Shown here: positions 36,131-46,800 of the stretch, piece after piece
Position numbering within the stretch: the stretch's first letter is position 1
Layout of the letters: every line of letters begins with the position of its first letter
Assembly: GCF_949628215.1 (NCBI RefSeq)
Contig: NW_027441387.1
Coordinates: 1-64,000, forward strand
DNA from: Phalacrocorax aristotelis
Taxonomy: Eukaryota; Chordata; Aves; Suliformes; Phalacrocoracidae
DNA length: 64,000 bases
Reading direction: 5' to 3'
Position numbers and translations under genes: made by a program
The notes under the pieces: model-generated
Seen by the model: only the letters and a program-made list of their open reading frames with translations
Told to the model about the DNA's origin: nothing
The model's database searches: none

Positions 36131-37220
36131 GCCGGTTCCTCCCGGCTGGGGGGTGCTCATACCTGCTGAGTCACGCCAGGGGGAGATCTCCCCGACGGCC
36201 CTCACCGGCGCGCTGATCCTCGCCAGTCCTGGCCCGCGCGGGCCCCCGTTTCTGTATGAAACGGAGAAAAATCTCGGGGTTAGCGGGGCCTCTCAGGGCC
36301 GGCAGGCTGGGCCTAAGCCCCCCCCCCCCCCCCCAACAGGGGAACCCCCCTGGGGGAAAAAGGGTGTTTAAACACAAATCAATGATTTTATTGATCAAAC
36401 CCCCGGGCCAGCCTTTAATTTTAGAGGGTTTTTAGGGGGAAGTTCTGCCGAAAGCGTGGCTTTGGTACAGCAAAGCCACAGTGGGGAGAGAACACCCCCC
36501 CCAGCCTGGCCTGGCAAAGACCCACAGGCAGTTCTGAGGAACCAGTGCCTTAATCAGGGTTGCCTAAGGTTGGTATTTTATAGATAAATAGCCCAATAAA
36601 ACGTTCTCAACTGCTTTTAACACGCCAGGGACTGCGTCACCTGGACAAAGAACAGGCACGGGGGACACCAGAAGTATTGCTGACGGAGCAAAAGGGGTGA
36701 CGGCGACTGTGACACGCCCCCCTCCCCAATTTGCATCGTCACAGAGTTAACGGCTTTCCCCCGTAAAACGGGTCATTTTACACCTGTGTAAAATCAATTT
36801 TTCCAGCTAATTCCTGAATCCTGGGTGAAAAAAATAACCTACTGGACAGGGGTTTGCTCGGCACTCCTGGCCCGCTGCGGGTCCCAGCCTGTGGTTTAAG
36901 TCAGGTCCAGATTCCTCCCCCCCCCACGTCAGGGGTTTTAAGCGCTTATTAAAACCCCACAAAGGGTATTTTTATGTGTATTCGCTCACAAAAAGGAAAA
37001 CTGTTTTTCAAAATCGTCGCTCTTGAAAGGCAACACTTAAAAACAGCTCCCTGCTCACGGCAAGCTGGGGAAGATAAAAAACCCAACATATTCGCCAGGT
37101 TTCGGCTGGATTTTTATTGAGATAAAGCCTCGCCGCCGGCACGCCCGGGCAGCCCGGCGCCCGGCCCAGCCCAGGGTCCTCCACATCCCAGTTACAAACT
37201 GGTTGAGCCGGCGACGAGGC
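36131..37220. other. Intergenic stretch, no gene recognised
   Basis: There are no open frames longer than 60 codons between about 36400 and 37350. Minus-strand AATAAA hexamers occur at 36392-36387 and 37118-37113, but no coding sequence leads into them. The base composition is more moderate than the neighbouring promoter regions. Confidence 0.6.
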
Positions 37221-37227
37221 CGCGCTG

Positions 37228-37505
37228 GCGATTGGCGGGGTGCAGGCAGGGGTAGGCAGGGCCAGGCGCTTTGCCTGCGCCCTGATTAGGCGGGTTAAAT
37301 GTGATTGACCAGTGCGAGTAATTAATCTGCCGAGAGGCCGGGCTTGGGGCTTTGTTTATACCCCTGGATTGGCTGGATTTGAATTGGATATATATGTTCT
37401 GTTTGTACCTGGGTGGGACCTCGCGGCGGGGGGGGGGTGGGGGGGGTTATTTTGGTGCGTTACGCTATAAAAGCGCGGCGCCAGCCCAGCGCCGTCGCTC
37501 TCCTT
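37228..37505 (+). promoter_or_regulatory. TATA and CCAAT-box promoter, target transcript unknown
   Basis: Plus-strand TATAAAAG at 37466-37473 is preceded by inverted CCAAT boxes (ATTGG) at 37231-37235, 37368-37372 and 37383-37387. A start would be expected near 37495-37505. Spacing and order are those of a classic focused promoter, unlike the CpG-island promoters nearby. The first downstream ATG (37565) runs straight into a long G run, so no protein is evident. It could drive an upstream noncoding exon of ZNF541 or a noncoding RNA. Confidence 0.5.
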
Positions 37506-38342
37506 CGCCAGCGCCGGGAGCCGACGGCCGGTGCCGGAAGAGGATCCGAACTCCGGGCTGTTTTATGGCGGGGGGGGGGGGGGGGGAAGGGGAAAGAGAT
37601 GAGCCCCACCGTCAGCATTGCTTACCAAAAAAATTTAAGCCCTGCACTCGGCTATCTCCTTTTTTTTTTTTTTTTTCTCCAGTCCTGCGGCACCAAAACA
37701 AATCGAGCACGCTGTACCTTAAGAAAAAAAGCCAAACCCCAAAGGCTTGGGGGAAAGCGCCGTGAGCGATAATTCCACTAACCCATGGGACGAGACAAGC
37801 TTCTTTCCTCGAAGGACGCTGCTCGCAGCGGGCCCCTCAAAACACGGCGCCGATTTCCAAGCGGGAGGCATCACCGGTGCCATAAGGAAGGTTTTTTGTC
37901 TCTCATAGCGGCGGCTTCACAACCAGTCACGTACGCGGTCCTCAGACTGCAAAAAAAAACCACCTTTGAGCGCGGCCGGTACGACGGGGCGAGGAGAAGC
38001 TGCACGGAATTTCGCTGCGGCGACGGGCTGGGATGTTTCTGTCCAAGCTCAGCACTCCCTCGGGTCACAAAACCTCGCCGGGACGGCGGCGTTTAGGGCA
38101 AAATCCTTCAACAGAGCGAAACGACCCACCGGTACCGCACTGACAGCAATCAAGGCTACGTAAAAACCCCTCTTCTTCAGAAAAAGCATCGATCATATCC
38201 CGCGGCGCGCTCATTAATTAGTACGGTACCCATGTGGACGCGTTCGCTCCGGAGAGGAGCTTGGCACGGCAGAGTAGTAACAGATGAAACCCCCAAACAC
38301 CACTATTTTGGTGTTTGCTTAAAATACACAGCTGATGACTAA

Positions 38343-38542
38343 NNNNNNNNNNNNNNNNNNNNNNNNNNNNNNNNNNNNNNNNNNNNNNNNNNNNNNNNNN
38401 NNNNNNNNNNNNNNNNNNNNNNNNNNNNNNNNNNNNNNNNNNNNNNNNNNNNNNNNNNNNNNNNNNNNNNNNNNNNNNNNNNNNNNNNNNNNNNNNNNNN
38501 NNNNNNNNNNNNNNNNNNNNNNNNNNNNNNNNNNNNNNNNNN
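38343..38542. other. Assembly gap (200 N)
   Basis: Exactly 200 unknown bases, a conventional placeholder size, between BICRA and ZNF541. The true length and content are unknown. Confidence 1.
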
Positions 38543-39440
38543 ATACCCAAACGCTTACAGCCTTGCTCATCTCCGTGCAGCTCATCCCGGCTTTAACCAC
38601 TAGACCGCAGCAGCAGGCAGCGCCGCGACACCTTTCCCGTTTAAAACGACATAAGCTTATTTATTTTAAGGGTTTTTTTCCTTCCCTCTTCTCCCCACTT
38701 GCTTTGCTAGGATCCAGGCGGCTCCTGGACCAGCCAGAGCAAGACCAGAGCATTAATAAGAGCTTTCTAAGTGCTACAGGTAAAGCGTTATTATGGTCAG
38801 TGGCCTAGTGCTCGTCCTGGGACAGGACGTCCTGCTAAAATGAAGCAATTTCCTTCAAACAACAGAAATAAATAGCAGAGAAAAAGCCAGAAAGGTACTG
38901 AGAATAGGGTGCTCGAAGGGATCCTGGTGCACTGCAACACCCTACCTTGTCTCGCTTTGAACACAGGGTTTCTTGGTGTTTCACAGTTATTGAGAAGTAA
39001 GAGCTACCCCGTGAAGCAGAACTCCCACTTCGCACGGGAGCCATCAAGTTGCAGAAATACTTCTGCCAAAGCCAGGCTGAAAAACGCTCAAGAGGCATAT
39101 TGGGTCGTTCTTTGCTTGGAGCTTAGCTAAAACTGTGTACCTGGAGCCCTTTCCTACGCTTTTCTCAGAGCTGTGCCCCGTAACTCACGTTCCCAGCCCC
39201 TTCCCACACAACTCCCCCACCCCCTTTACCACACCTGCGCCCGTGCCCACCACGCCGCCATTCCCCACCCAAACCTCCCCCTTTTACCACCCCCTCGCTT
39301 CCTTAAACCTTATTTTCACACACAATCCTTTCCACTCACCTCCCTCCGGGGCCACTTCTCTCACAGGCATCTCATGCACCCCCAAGTCTCCTCCCCCCCC
39401 GCACTAAGACCCCTTCCCCTCCCCCTCCCAAGCCCACTCC
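38543..39440. other. Intergenic stretch, no gene recognised
   Basis: Mixed-composition DNA after the gap that becomes C/T-rich toward 39180. No gene, RNA or mobile element is recognised. Confidence 0.55.
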
Positions 39441-40350
39441 CCCACCACTCCTCCTCCTCTCTGGGACACCTCACATCCCCTCAAGCCTCCCCTCTCCCCC
39501 TTTACGAGCTCACTCCCCCACCAATCCTCCCTCTCTCCTCTCAGGGACGCCTCACACCCCCTCAAGCCTCCCCTCTCCCCCCTCCCAAGCTCACTCCCCC
39601 ACCACTCCTCCTCCTCTCTGGACACCTCACATCCCCTCAAGCCTCCCCTCTCCCCCCTTTACGAGCTCACTCCCCCACCATTCCTCCCTCTCTCCTCTCA
39701 GGGACGCCTCACACCCCCTCAAGCCTCCCTGCTCTCCCTCCATACTAACAGCCATTCCCCTCCCAAGCTCACTCCACCACCATTCTTCCTCCTCCTCCTC
39801 TCAGGGACACCTCACATCCCCTCAAGCCTCCCCTCTCCCAAGCTCATTCCCCCACCATTCCTCCTTCTCTCCTCTCAGGGACACCTCGCATCCCCTCAAC
39901 CCTCCTCTCTCCCCCCACACTAACACCTATTCCCCTCACCAGCTTGCTCACCTGCCATCCCTCCTCTCTGGGAAGCCTCACATCCTCTCAAGCCTCCCCT
40001 CTCCCCCCCTCCCCCCTCACAAGCTCACTCCCCCACCATTCCTCCTTCTCTCCTCTCTGGGATGCCTCACATGCCCTCAATCCTCCCTGCTCTCCCTCCA
40101 TACTAACACCCATTCCACTCACAAGCTCACTCCCCCATCATTCCTCCTCCTCCTCCTCTCAGAGACACCTCACATCCCTCAACCCTCCCCTCTCCCCCAC
40201 ACTAACACCTATTCCCCTCAGCAGCTTGCTCCCCCGCCATTCCTCCTCCTCTCTGGGAAGCCTCACATCCCCTCAAGCCTCCGCTCTCCCCCCACACTAG
40301 CACCCACCCTCCGTACTCCCCCCACAAGCTCACTGCCCGCCATTCCTCCT
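39440..40350. repeat. CT-rich minisatellite, units about 75-100 bp
   Basis: Roughly ten irregular units containing ACACCTCACATCCCCTCAAG, then CCTCCCCTCTCCCCC, then AGCTCACTCCCCCACCATTC and CTCCTCTCTGGGA. Nearly pure pyrimidine on the plus strand. Confidence 0.88.
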
Positions 40351-40379
40351 CCTCTTCTCCTCCCCTGACCCACACACCT

Positions 40380-40560
40380 CTCTCCCTCCCCTACACAAAA
40401 TGGCGCCGCCCGCGCGCCCGCCTTTTCCGCCAGGAGCCCATCACGAGCCCATCACGTGACGCCGCGCACGCCCGCCCGTGCCGTTCCACGAGGCGGCGCT
40501 GGGCGGGAAGGGTCGGGGCGCGAGACGACGGCTGAGGCGGCACCGCCGGTGAGGGACCCC
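40380..40560 (+). promoter_or_regulatory. ZNF541: CpG-rich promoter, probable ZNF541 promoter, with exon 1 donor
   Basis: AAAATGGCGCCGCC (YY1-like) lies at 40397-40410 and a TCACGTGA E-box palindrome at 40452-40459, in a short CpG island. A donor CACCGCCG|GTGAGG falls at 40548/40549, which could end a noncoding exon 1 that splices to the acceptor TTCCTTAG at 43795 just before the ATG. Orientation and exon are inferred from these two sites. Confidence 0.5.
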
Positions 40561-40784
40561 GCTCTGCTGCTTCTTCCTCCCCCTCCTCCTCCTTCCCCCC
40601 TCGGGCCCCCGGGGCGGCTGGACGCCCCCCTTCGCCTCCGGGAGAAGCCCCGGCCCTGGGGCAGCCCCCGCCTCCCTCTGCCTCGCGGTTCTCCTCAGGG
40701 AGAGCGCCCCCCGCCCCCTCCCAACTCTGCTCCTTTACAGCCCCCTGTAAGGTTGGGAGCAGCGTTTCCCTCAGGAGAGACCCC

Positions 40785-41500
40785 TTGCCCACCCCCCCAG
40801 CCCCAGGGTGGCGCCCCAGCCCCCCCTTGCCCGGTCCCCCAGCCCCCCTCGCCCACCCCCCCCAGCCCCAGGGTGGCGCCCCAGCCCCCCTTGCCCGGTC
40901 CCCCAGCCCCCCTTGCCCACCCCCCCAGCCCCAGGGTGGCCCCCCAGCCCCCCCTTGCCCGGTCCCCCAGCCCCCCTTGCCCGGTCCCCCAGCCCCAGGG
41001 TGGCCCCCCAGCCCCCCTCGCCCACCCCCCCCAGCCCCAGGGTGGCCCCCCAGCCCCCCTCGCCCACCCCCCCCAGCCCCAGGGTGGCCCCCCAGCCCCC
41101 CTCGCCCACCCCCCCCAGCCCCAGGGTGGCCCCCCAGCCCCCCTCGCCCACCCCCCCCAGCCCCAGGGTGGCCCCCCAGCCCCCCTCGCCCACCCCCCCC
41201 AGCCCCAGGGTGGCCCCCCAGCCCCCCTCGCCCACCCCCCCCAGCCCCAGGGTGGCCCCCCAGCCCCCCTCGCCCGGTCCCCCAGCCCCAGGGTGGCCCC
41301 CCAGCCCCCCTCGCCCGGTCCCCCAGCCCCAGGGTGGCGCCCCAGCCCCCCTCGCCCGGTCCCCCAGCCCCAGGGTGGCCCCCCAGCCCCCCTCGCCCGG
41401 TCCCCCAGCCCCAGGGTGGCCCCCCAGCCCCCCTCGCCCGGTCCCCCAGCCCCAGGGTGGCCCCCCAGCCCTCCTCTACCCTCCCCCAGCCTCAGGGTGG
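40785..41500. repeat. 42-bp C-rich minisatellite, about 17 copies
   Basis: Units of about 42 bp with CAGCCCCAGGGTGGCCCCCC followed by AGCCCCCCTCGCCC. The central units (about 41000-41260) are almost identical. The length is a multiple of three, so proline-rich ORFs run through it on the plus strand and glycine-rich ORFs on the minus strand; none is a gene. Confidence 0.93.
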
Positions 41501-41729
41501 CCCCCCGGCCTCAGGGTGCCCCATTTTGTCCCCAGTCCTAGAGTTGTCCCCCCTCGCCAGTGGCCCCTGGTACCCTCCTATCCCCAGCCCTAACTTGCCC
41601 CCAGTCCCAGGAGGACCCAAGCCCCTCACCCCCATGCCCCTATGCCCTCCCCAGCCCTAGAGCCCCCCCTTGCCCCCAGGGTGGCCTCCAAGCCCTAAGA
41701 GGGTACCCCAGTCCTCCCTTTGCCCCCAG

Positions 41730-43520
41730 TCCTAGGGTGTCCCCCCCTCAACCCCAGCCCTCCACCCCTGCCCCCTGGGGTCTGACCCCAGCCCGCCCTG
41801 CTCCCCAGCCCTCCGCCCCTGCCCCGGAGGTCTGACCCCAGCCCGCTCTGCTCCCCAGCCCTCCGCCCCTGCCCCGGAGGTCTGACCCCAGCCCGCTCTG
41901 CTCCCCAACCCTGCGCCCCTGCCGCTGGGGTCTGACCCCAGCCCGCCCTGCTCCCCAGCCCTCCACCCCTGCCCCCTGGGGTCTGACCCCAGCCCGCCCT
42001 GCTCCCCAGCCCTCTGCCCCTGCCCCGGAGGTCTGACCCCAGCCCGCTCTGCTCCCCAACCCTGTGCCCCTGCCGCCGGGGTCTGACCCCAGCCCGCTCT
42101 GCTCCCCAGCCCCCCGCCCCTGCCCCGGGGGTCTGACCCCAGCCCGCCCTGCTCCCCAGCCCTCCGCCCCTGCCCCGGGGGTCTGACCCCAGCCCGCTCT
42201 GCTCCCCAGCCCCCGCCCCTGCCCCGGGGGTCTGACCCCAGCCCGCCCTGCTCCCCAACCCTGTGCCCCTGCCGCGGGGTCTGACCCCAGCCCGCTCTGC
42301 TCCCCAGCCCCCCGCCCCTGCCCCGGGGGTCTGACCCCAGCCCGCCCTGCTCCCCAGCCCCCCGCCCCTGCCCCGGGGGTCTGACCCCAGCCCGCTCTGC
42401 TCCCCAACCCCGCGCCCCTGCCGCTGGGGTCTGACCCCAGCCCGCCCTGCTCCCCAGCCCCGCGCCCCTGCCCCGGGGGTCTGACCCCAGCCCACTCTGC
42501 TCCCCAGCCCTCCGCCCCTGCCCCCGGGGTCTGACCCCCAGCCTGCCCTGCTCCCCAGCCCTCCGCCCCTGCCCCCGGGGTCTGATCCCAGCCCGCCCTG
42601 CTCCCCAGCCCTCCGCCCCTGCCCCCGGGGTCTGACCCCAGCCCGCCCTGCTCCCCGGCCCCCCGCCCCTGCCCCCGGGGTCTGACCCCAGCCCGCCCTG
42701 CTCCCCGCCCCCCGCCCCTGCCCCCAGGGTCTGACCCCAGCCCGCCCTGCTCCCCGGCCCCCCACCCCTGCCCCCGTGGGTCTGACCCCAGCCCGCCCTG
42801 CTCCCTGGCCCTCCGCCCCCGCGGGTCTGACCCCAGCCCGCCCTGCTCCCCGGCCCCCCGCCCCTGCCCCCAGGGTCTGACCCCAGCCCGCCCTGCTCCC
42901 TGGCCCTCCGCCCCCGCGGGTCTGACCCCAGCCCGCTCTGCTCCCCAGCCCCCCGCCCCCGGGGGTCTGACCCCAGCCTGCCCTGCTCCCCATCCTCTGC
43001 CCCCACCCCTGGGGTCTGACCCCAGCCTGCCCTGCTCCCCAGCCCTCTGCCCCTGACCCATGGGGTCTGACCCCAGCCCGCCCTGCTCCCCGGCCCTCCG
43101 CCCCTGCCCCCGGGGTCTGACCCCAGCCCGCTCTGCTCCCCAGCCCCGCTCCCCTGCCCCGGGGGTCTGACCCCAGCCCACTCTGCTCCCCAGCCCTGCG
43201 CCCCTGCCCCGGGGGTCTGACCCCAGCCCACTCTGCTCCCCAGCCCTCCGCCCCTGCCCCGGGGGTCTGACCCCAGCCCGCGCTCCTCCCCAGCCCAGCC
43301 CCTGCTCCGGGGGTCTGACCCCAGCCCGCTCTGCTCCCCAACCCTGCGCCCCTGCCGCTGGGGTCTGACCCCAGCCCACCCTGCTCCCCAGCCCTCCACC
43401 CCTGCCCCCGGGGTCTTGCCCCTGGCCCGCCCTGCTCCCCAGCCCTCCGCCCCGGGGGTCTCGCCCCCAGCCCGCTTTGCTCCCCAGCCCCCTGCTCCCA
43501 CGGCTCGCCCGAGGCCACTC
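41730..43520. repeat. 50-bp C-rich minisatellite, about 35 copies
   Basis: Units of about 50 bp with GGGGTCTGACCCCAGCCCGC, then CCTGCTCCCCAGCCCTCCGC and CCCTGCCCC, with small length changes. It lies in the probable first intron of ZNF541. The three overlapping 590-650-codon ORFs on the minus strand come only from the repeat. Confidence 0.93.
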
Positions 43521-43808
43521 TGCTCCCCAGCCCTTCGCCTCTCCCTGTGGGGTCTCTGCAGCCCTCCCGTGCCGTGAGAAGTCCACGTGTTCGCTGCAGG
43601 AATCGGGATTCGTTTTTTCTGCGGTGCGTAGGGCTGGTGCAGAGCCAGCGCCCCAGCTGCGGTGCCGGTGAGCGTCCAGCAGTAACACCAAACCCTATTT
43701 AACGTTCCCTTTTTACGCTTTATTTAGGCGGCTCTTCCTCGCGCCCTCAATCTTTGCTCGAGGCGGCAGCGTGGCGGCGCGTAGCTGTTCCTTAGGGTGG
43801 CGGCGGGC

Positions 43809-46800
43809 ATGGAGCAGCACCCCTTCGGCGACGAGAGCGCGGTGCATTTGGAGATGCATCTCCCTGGGTTTCCTGACAGCCAGGGGCTCATCTCTAGCGA
43901 GGCTCTCGGCCTCGATCTGTCCCTAAATGGGGAAGGGGTCCCGTATGTGGGGCTGGGCGGCTTGGACGCAGCGCCCGGCCTTCAGCCCGCGGATGCGGCC
44001 AGTGAGGCTCCGGCGGCTGATTTAACCGCGTTCTCTGTGTACCCGGCCAAGGACTGCGGCTCCCTTCAGCTCCTCGGCGCGTCCGACCCGCGCCCCTCGC
44101 AGCACGGTGAGCGCGCTGGGCTCTGCCCTCCCCGCTGTTTTGACGGTGTCTCGCAGATGAAAGCGGCCAGAGTTATTTAGTAGTTTTGTATAGGTGGTGG
44201 AGTCTGTTACGTGGATGTATTTTTGGGGTTGAGAGATGGATGCGGGCGGTTCTTTAATCATTAAGCACTCTGAAAGCGTTTCTTGTTGCCTGTTACCTGT
44301 AAAATGACATTCAAATCGGTAAGGCTGTCGAAGATGGTGATAATTATAACACCTCTCTTTGACAGGAATTTAATTTCTCTCCTATTTTCTTAAAATTATA
44401 CCCTAGGCAGGAATATATATGTTTTTTTTTTCTTTCTCCGAGAGCCCTCGCAACCCGCTCTCCGCCTGGAAATGGAAAACGCGAAGGCATTAGAATGATA
44501 GATTTGCTAAACACGTTGCAAACACCTACGTTACTGGCTTTCCCTGGAGCGGAGAAGAGGCTTTCTGTTTAATTCTTTCTGCATTTCAAATGCATTTCAA
44601 ATGAAAGGGGTTAAGCAGAAGGGGCTTTTCCCTTCCGGAGGGAACGCGCGACGCGGTGGCGAACGTGGATCGCAGCGCGCCCCGTTTGGGTGGCTTGAGG
44701 GCAAACCAAATGGAGGGCTGCGACGAGCAGCAGCACTCGCGTAGGAAAATGAGACTTTCCCCAGTTAATAACGGCTCGTCCCTTTGCCGGGAGCCTCGAG
44801 CTGCCTCCCAAAGCCCGCTCCGGCGGGAAGCGCCTGGGTTGTTGCCCATCCGGACTGCCGGAGGTAAAACACCCCGCGCAAAGCGGGCAGCGGTTGCCTC
44901 GTTTCTTCCCTCTTTTCCCAAGAAAAAGAGGGGAAAATGGGACAGCTCGTTCCCAGCGAGGCTCGGAACGGCGAAGGACGCGACTCGTGCGAGGGCGGGA
45001 CGTGGGGTTCGGTGGTCGCGGAGGCCCCGGCAGCGAAATGGCTGCAGAGCTGGGAATCATAAGAGTGCGTTTGCGGGACCTTTGCGCTCGCTGTTGTGCG
45101 GATGCTCGGCCGCCGCGACCTGCGGGCCGGACCCCCGCAACGGGAGCCGTGTAAAAAGAGATAATTTGATCAATATTTGAGTGAAAATTGCGTTATCACA
45201 AGGGTAACCTGAGGATATCACTTTCTCCTGCCCTTCAGAGCCGGCGCTTCCCGCACCGATGGAGCCCGGAGGAGGAGCTGGAGCTGGCGGATGCGCAGGG
45301 AGAGGAAGGCATCCCCTCGTCTCTCGGCGGGCCTCGCTGCCGGGCTGCGGCCGCTGCGGGAAGGTGTTCGGCAGCGCCAGCGCTCTCAGCAAACACGGCC
45401 TGACTCACAGCCAGAAGCGGGAGCACGTCTGCGCCGTCTGCAGCAAGGCCTTCAAGCGCCCGGACCACCTGTACGTAGGCGTTCCCCGCCACCGACCCCC
45501 CAGAGCTGCCGTGGGTGGATCCGCGTCGGGAGAGGCGGCGCTCCTTAGTCTTTGCCGTCCTTTTGGGCTGGCAAATGCTGTCAAACCAGGTTACAAACCC
45601 ACCTGCGTGGCTGGTGCAAATGAGTGTTGCATTTTCCAGCGTGGGCCGCTGCAGGAAAAGCTGTAAACTACTTGCCCTAAACTACTTGCCCTAAACTACT
45701 TGCCCTAAACTACTTGCCCTAAACTACTTGCCCTAAACTACTTGCCCTAAACTACTTGCCCTAAACTACTTGCCCTAAACTACTTGCCCTAAACTACTTG
45801 CCCTAAACTACTTGCCCTAAACTACTTGCCCTAAACTACTTGCCCTAAACTACTTGCCCTAAACTACTTGCCCTAAACTACTTGCCCTAAACTACTTGCC
45901 CTAAACTACTTGCCCTAAACTACTTGCCCTAAACTACTTGCCCTAAACTACTTGCCCTAAACTACTTGCCCTAAACTACTTGCCCTAAACTACTTGCCCT
46001 AAACTACTTGCCCTAAACTACTTGCCCTAAACTACTTGCCCTAAACTACTTGCCCTAAACTACTTGCCCTAAACTACTTGCCCTAAACTACTTGCCCTAA
46101 ACTACTTGCCCTAAACTACTTGCCCTAAACTACTTGCCCTAAACTACTTGCCCTAAACTACTTGCCCTAAACTACTTGCCCTAAACTACTTGCCCTAAAC
46201 TACTTGCCCTAAACTACTTGCCCTAAACTACTTGCCCTAAACTACTTGCCCTAAACTACTTGCCCTAAACTACTTGCCCTAAACTACTTGCCCTAAACTA
46301 CTTGCCCTAAACTACTTGCCCTAAACTACTTGCCCTAAACTACTTGCCCTAAACTACTTGCCCTAAACTACTTGCCCTAAACTACTTGCCCTAAACTACT
46401 TGCCCTAAACTACTTGCCCTAAACTACTTGCCCTAAACTACTTGCCCTAAACTACTTGCCCTAAACTACTTGCCCTAAACTACTTGCCCTAAACTACTTG
46501 CCCTAAACTACTTGCCCTAAACTACTTGCCCTAAACTACTTGCCCTAAACTACTTGCCCTAAACTACTTGCCCTAAACTACTTGCCCTAAACTACTTGCC
46601 CTAAACTACTTGCCCTAAACTACTTGCCCTAAACTACTTGCCCTAAACTACTTGCCCTAAACTACTTGCCCTAAACTACTTGCCCTAAACTACTTGCCCT
46701 AAACTACTTGCCCTAAACTACTTGCCCTAAACTACTTGCCCTAAACTACTTGCCCTAAACTACTTGCCCTAAACTACTTGCCCTAAACTACTTGCCCTAA

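Noticed and set aside
36361-37130. Possible 3' end of a minus-strand gene or a terminal-repeat element, suggested by two minus-strand AATAAA
   Set aside because: No coding sequence leads into them and no flanking direct repeats were found.
40456-41660. Proline-rich plus-strand ORFs of 260-361 codons
   Set aside because: The 42-bp repeat is a multiple of three, so the frame stays open; there is no non-repeat domain.
41695-43691. Three 590-650-codon glycine-rich minus-strand ORFs
   Set aside because: Produced by the 50-bp repeat in all three frames; no start context, domain or splice evidence.
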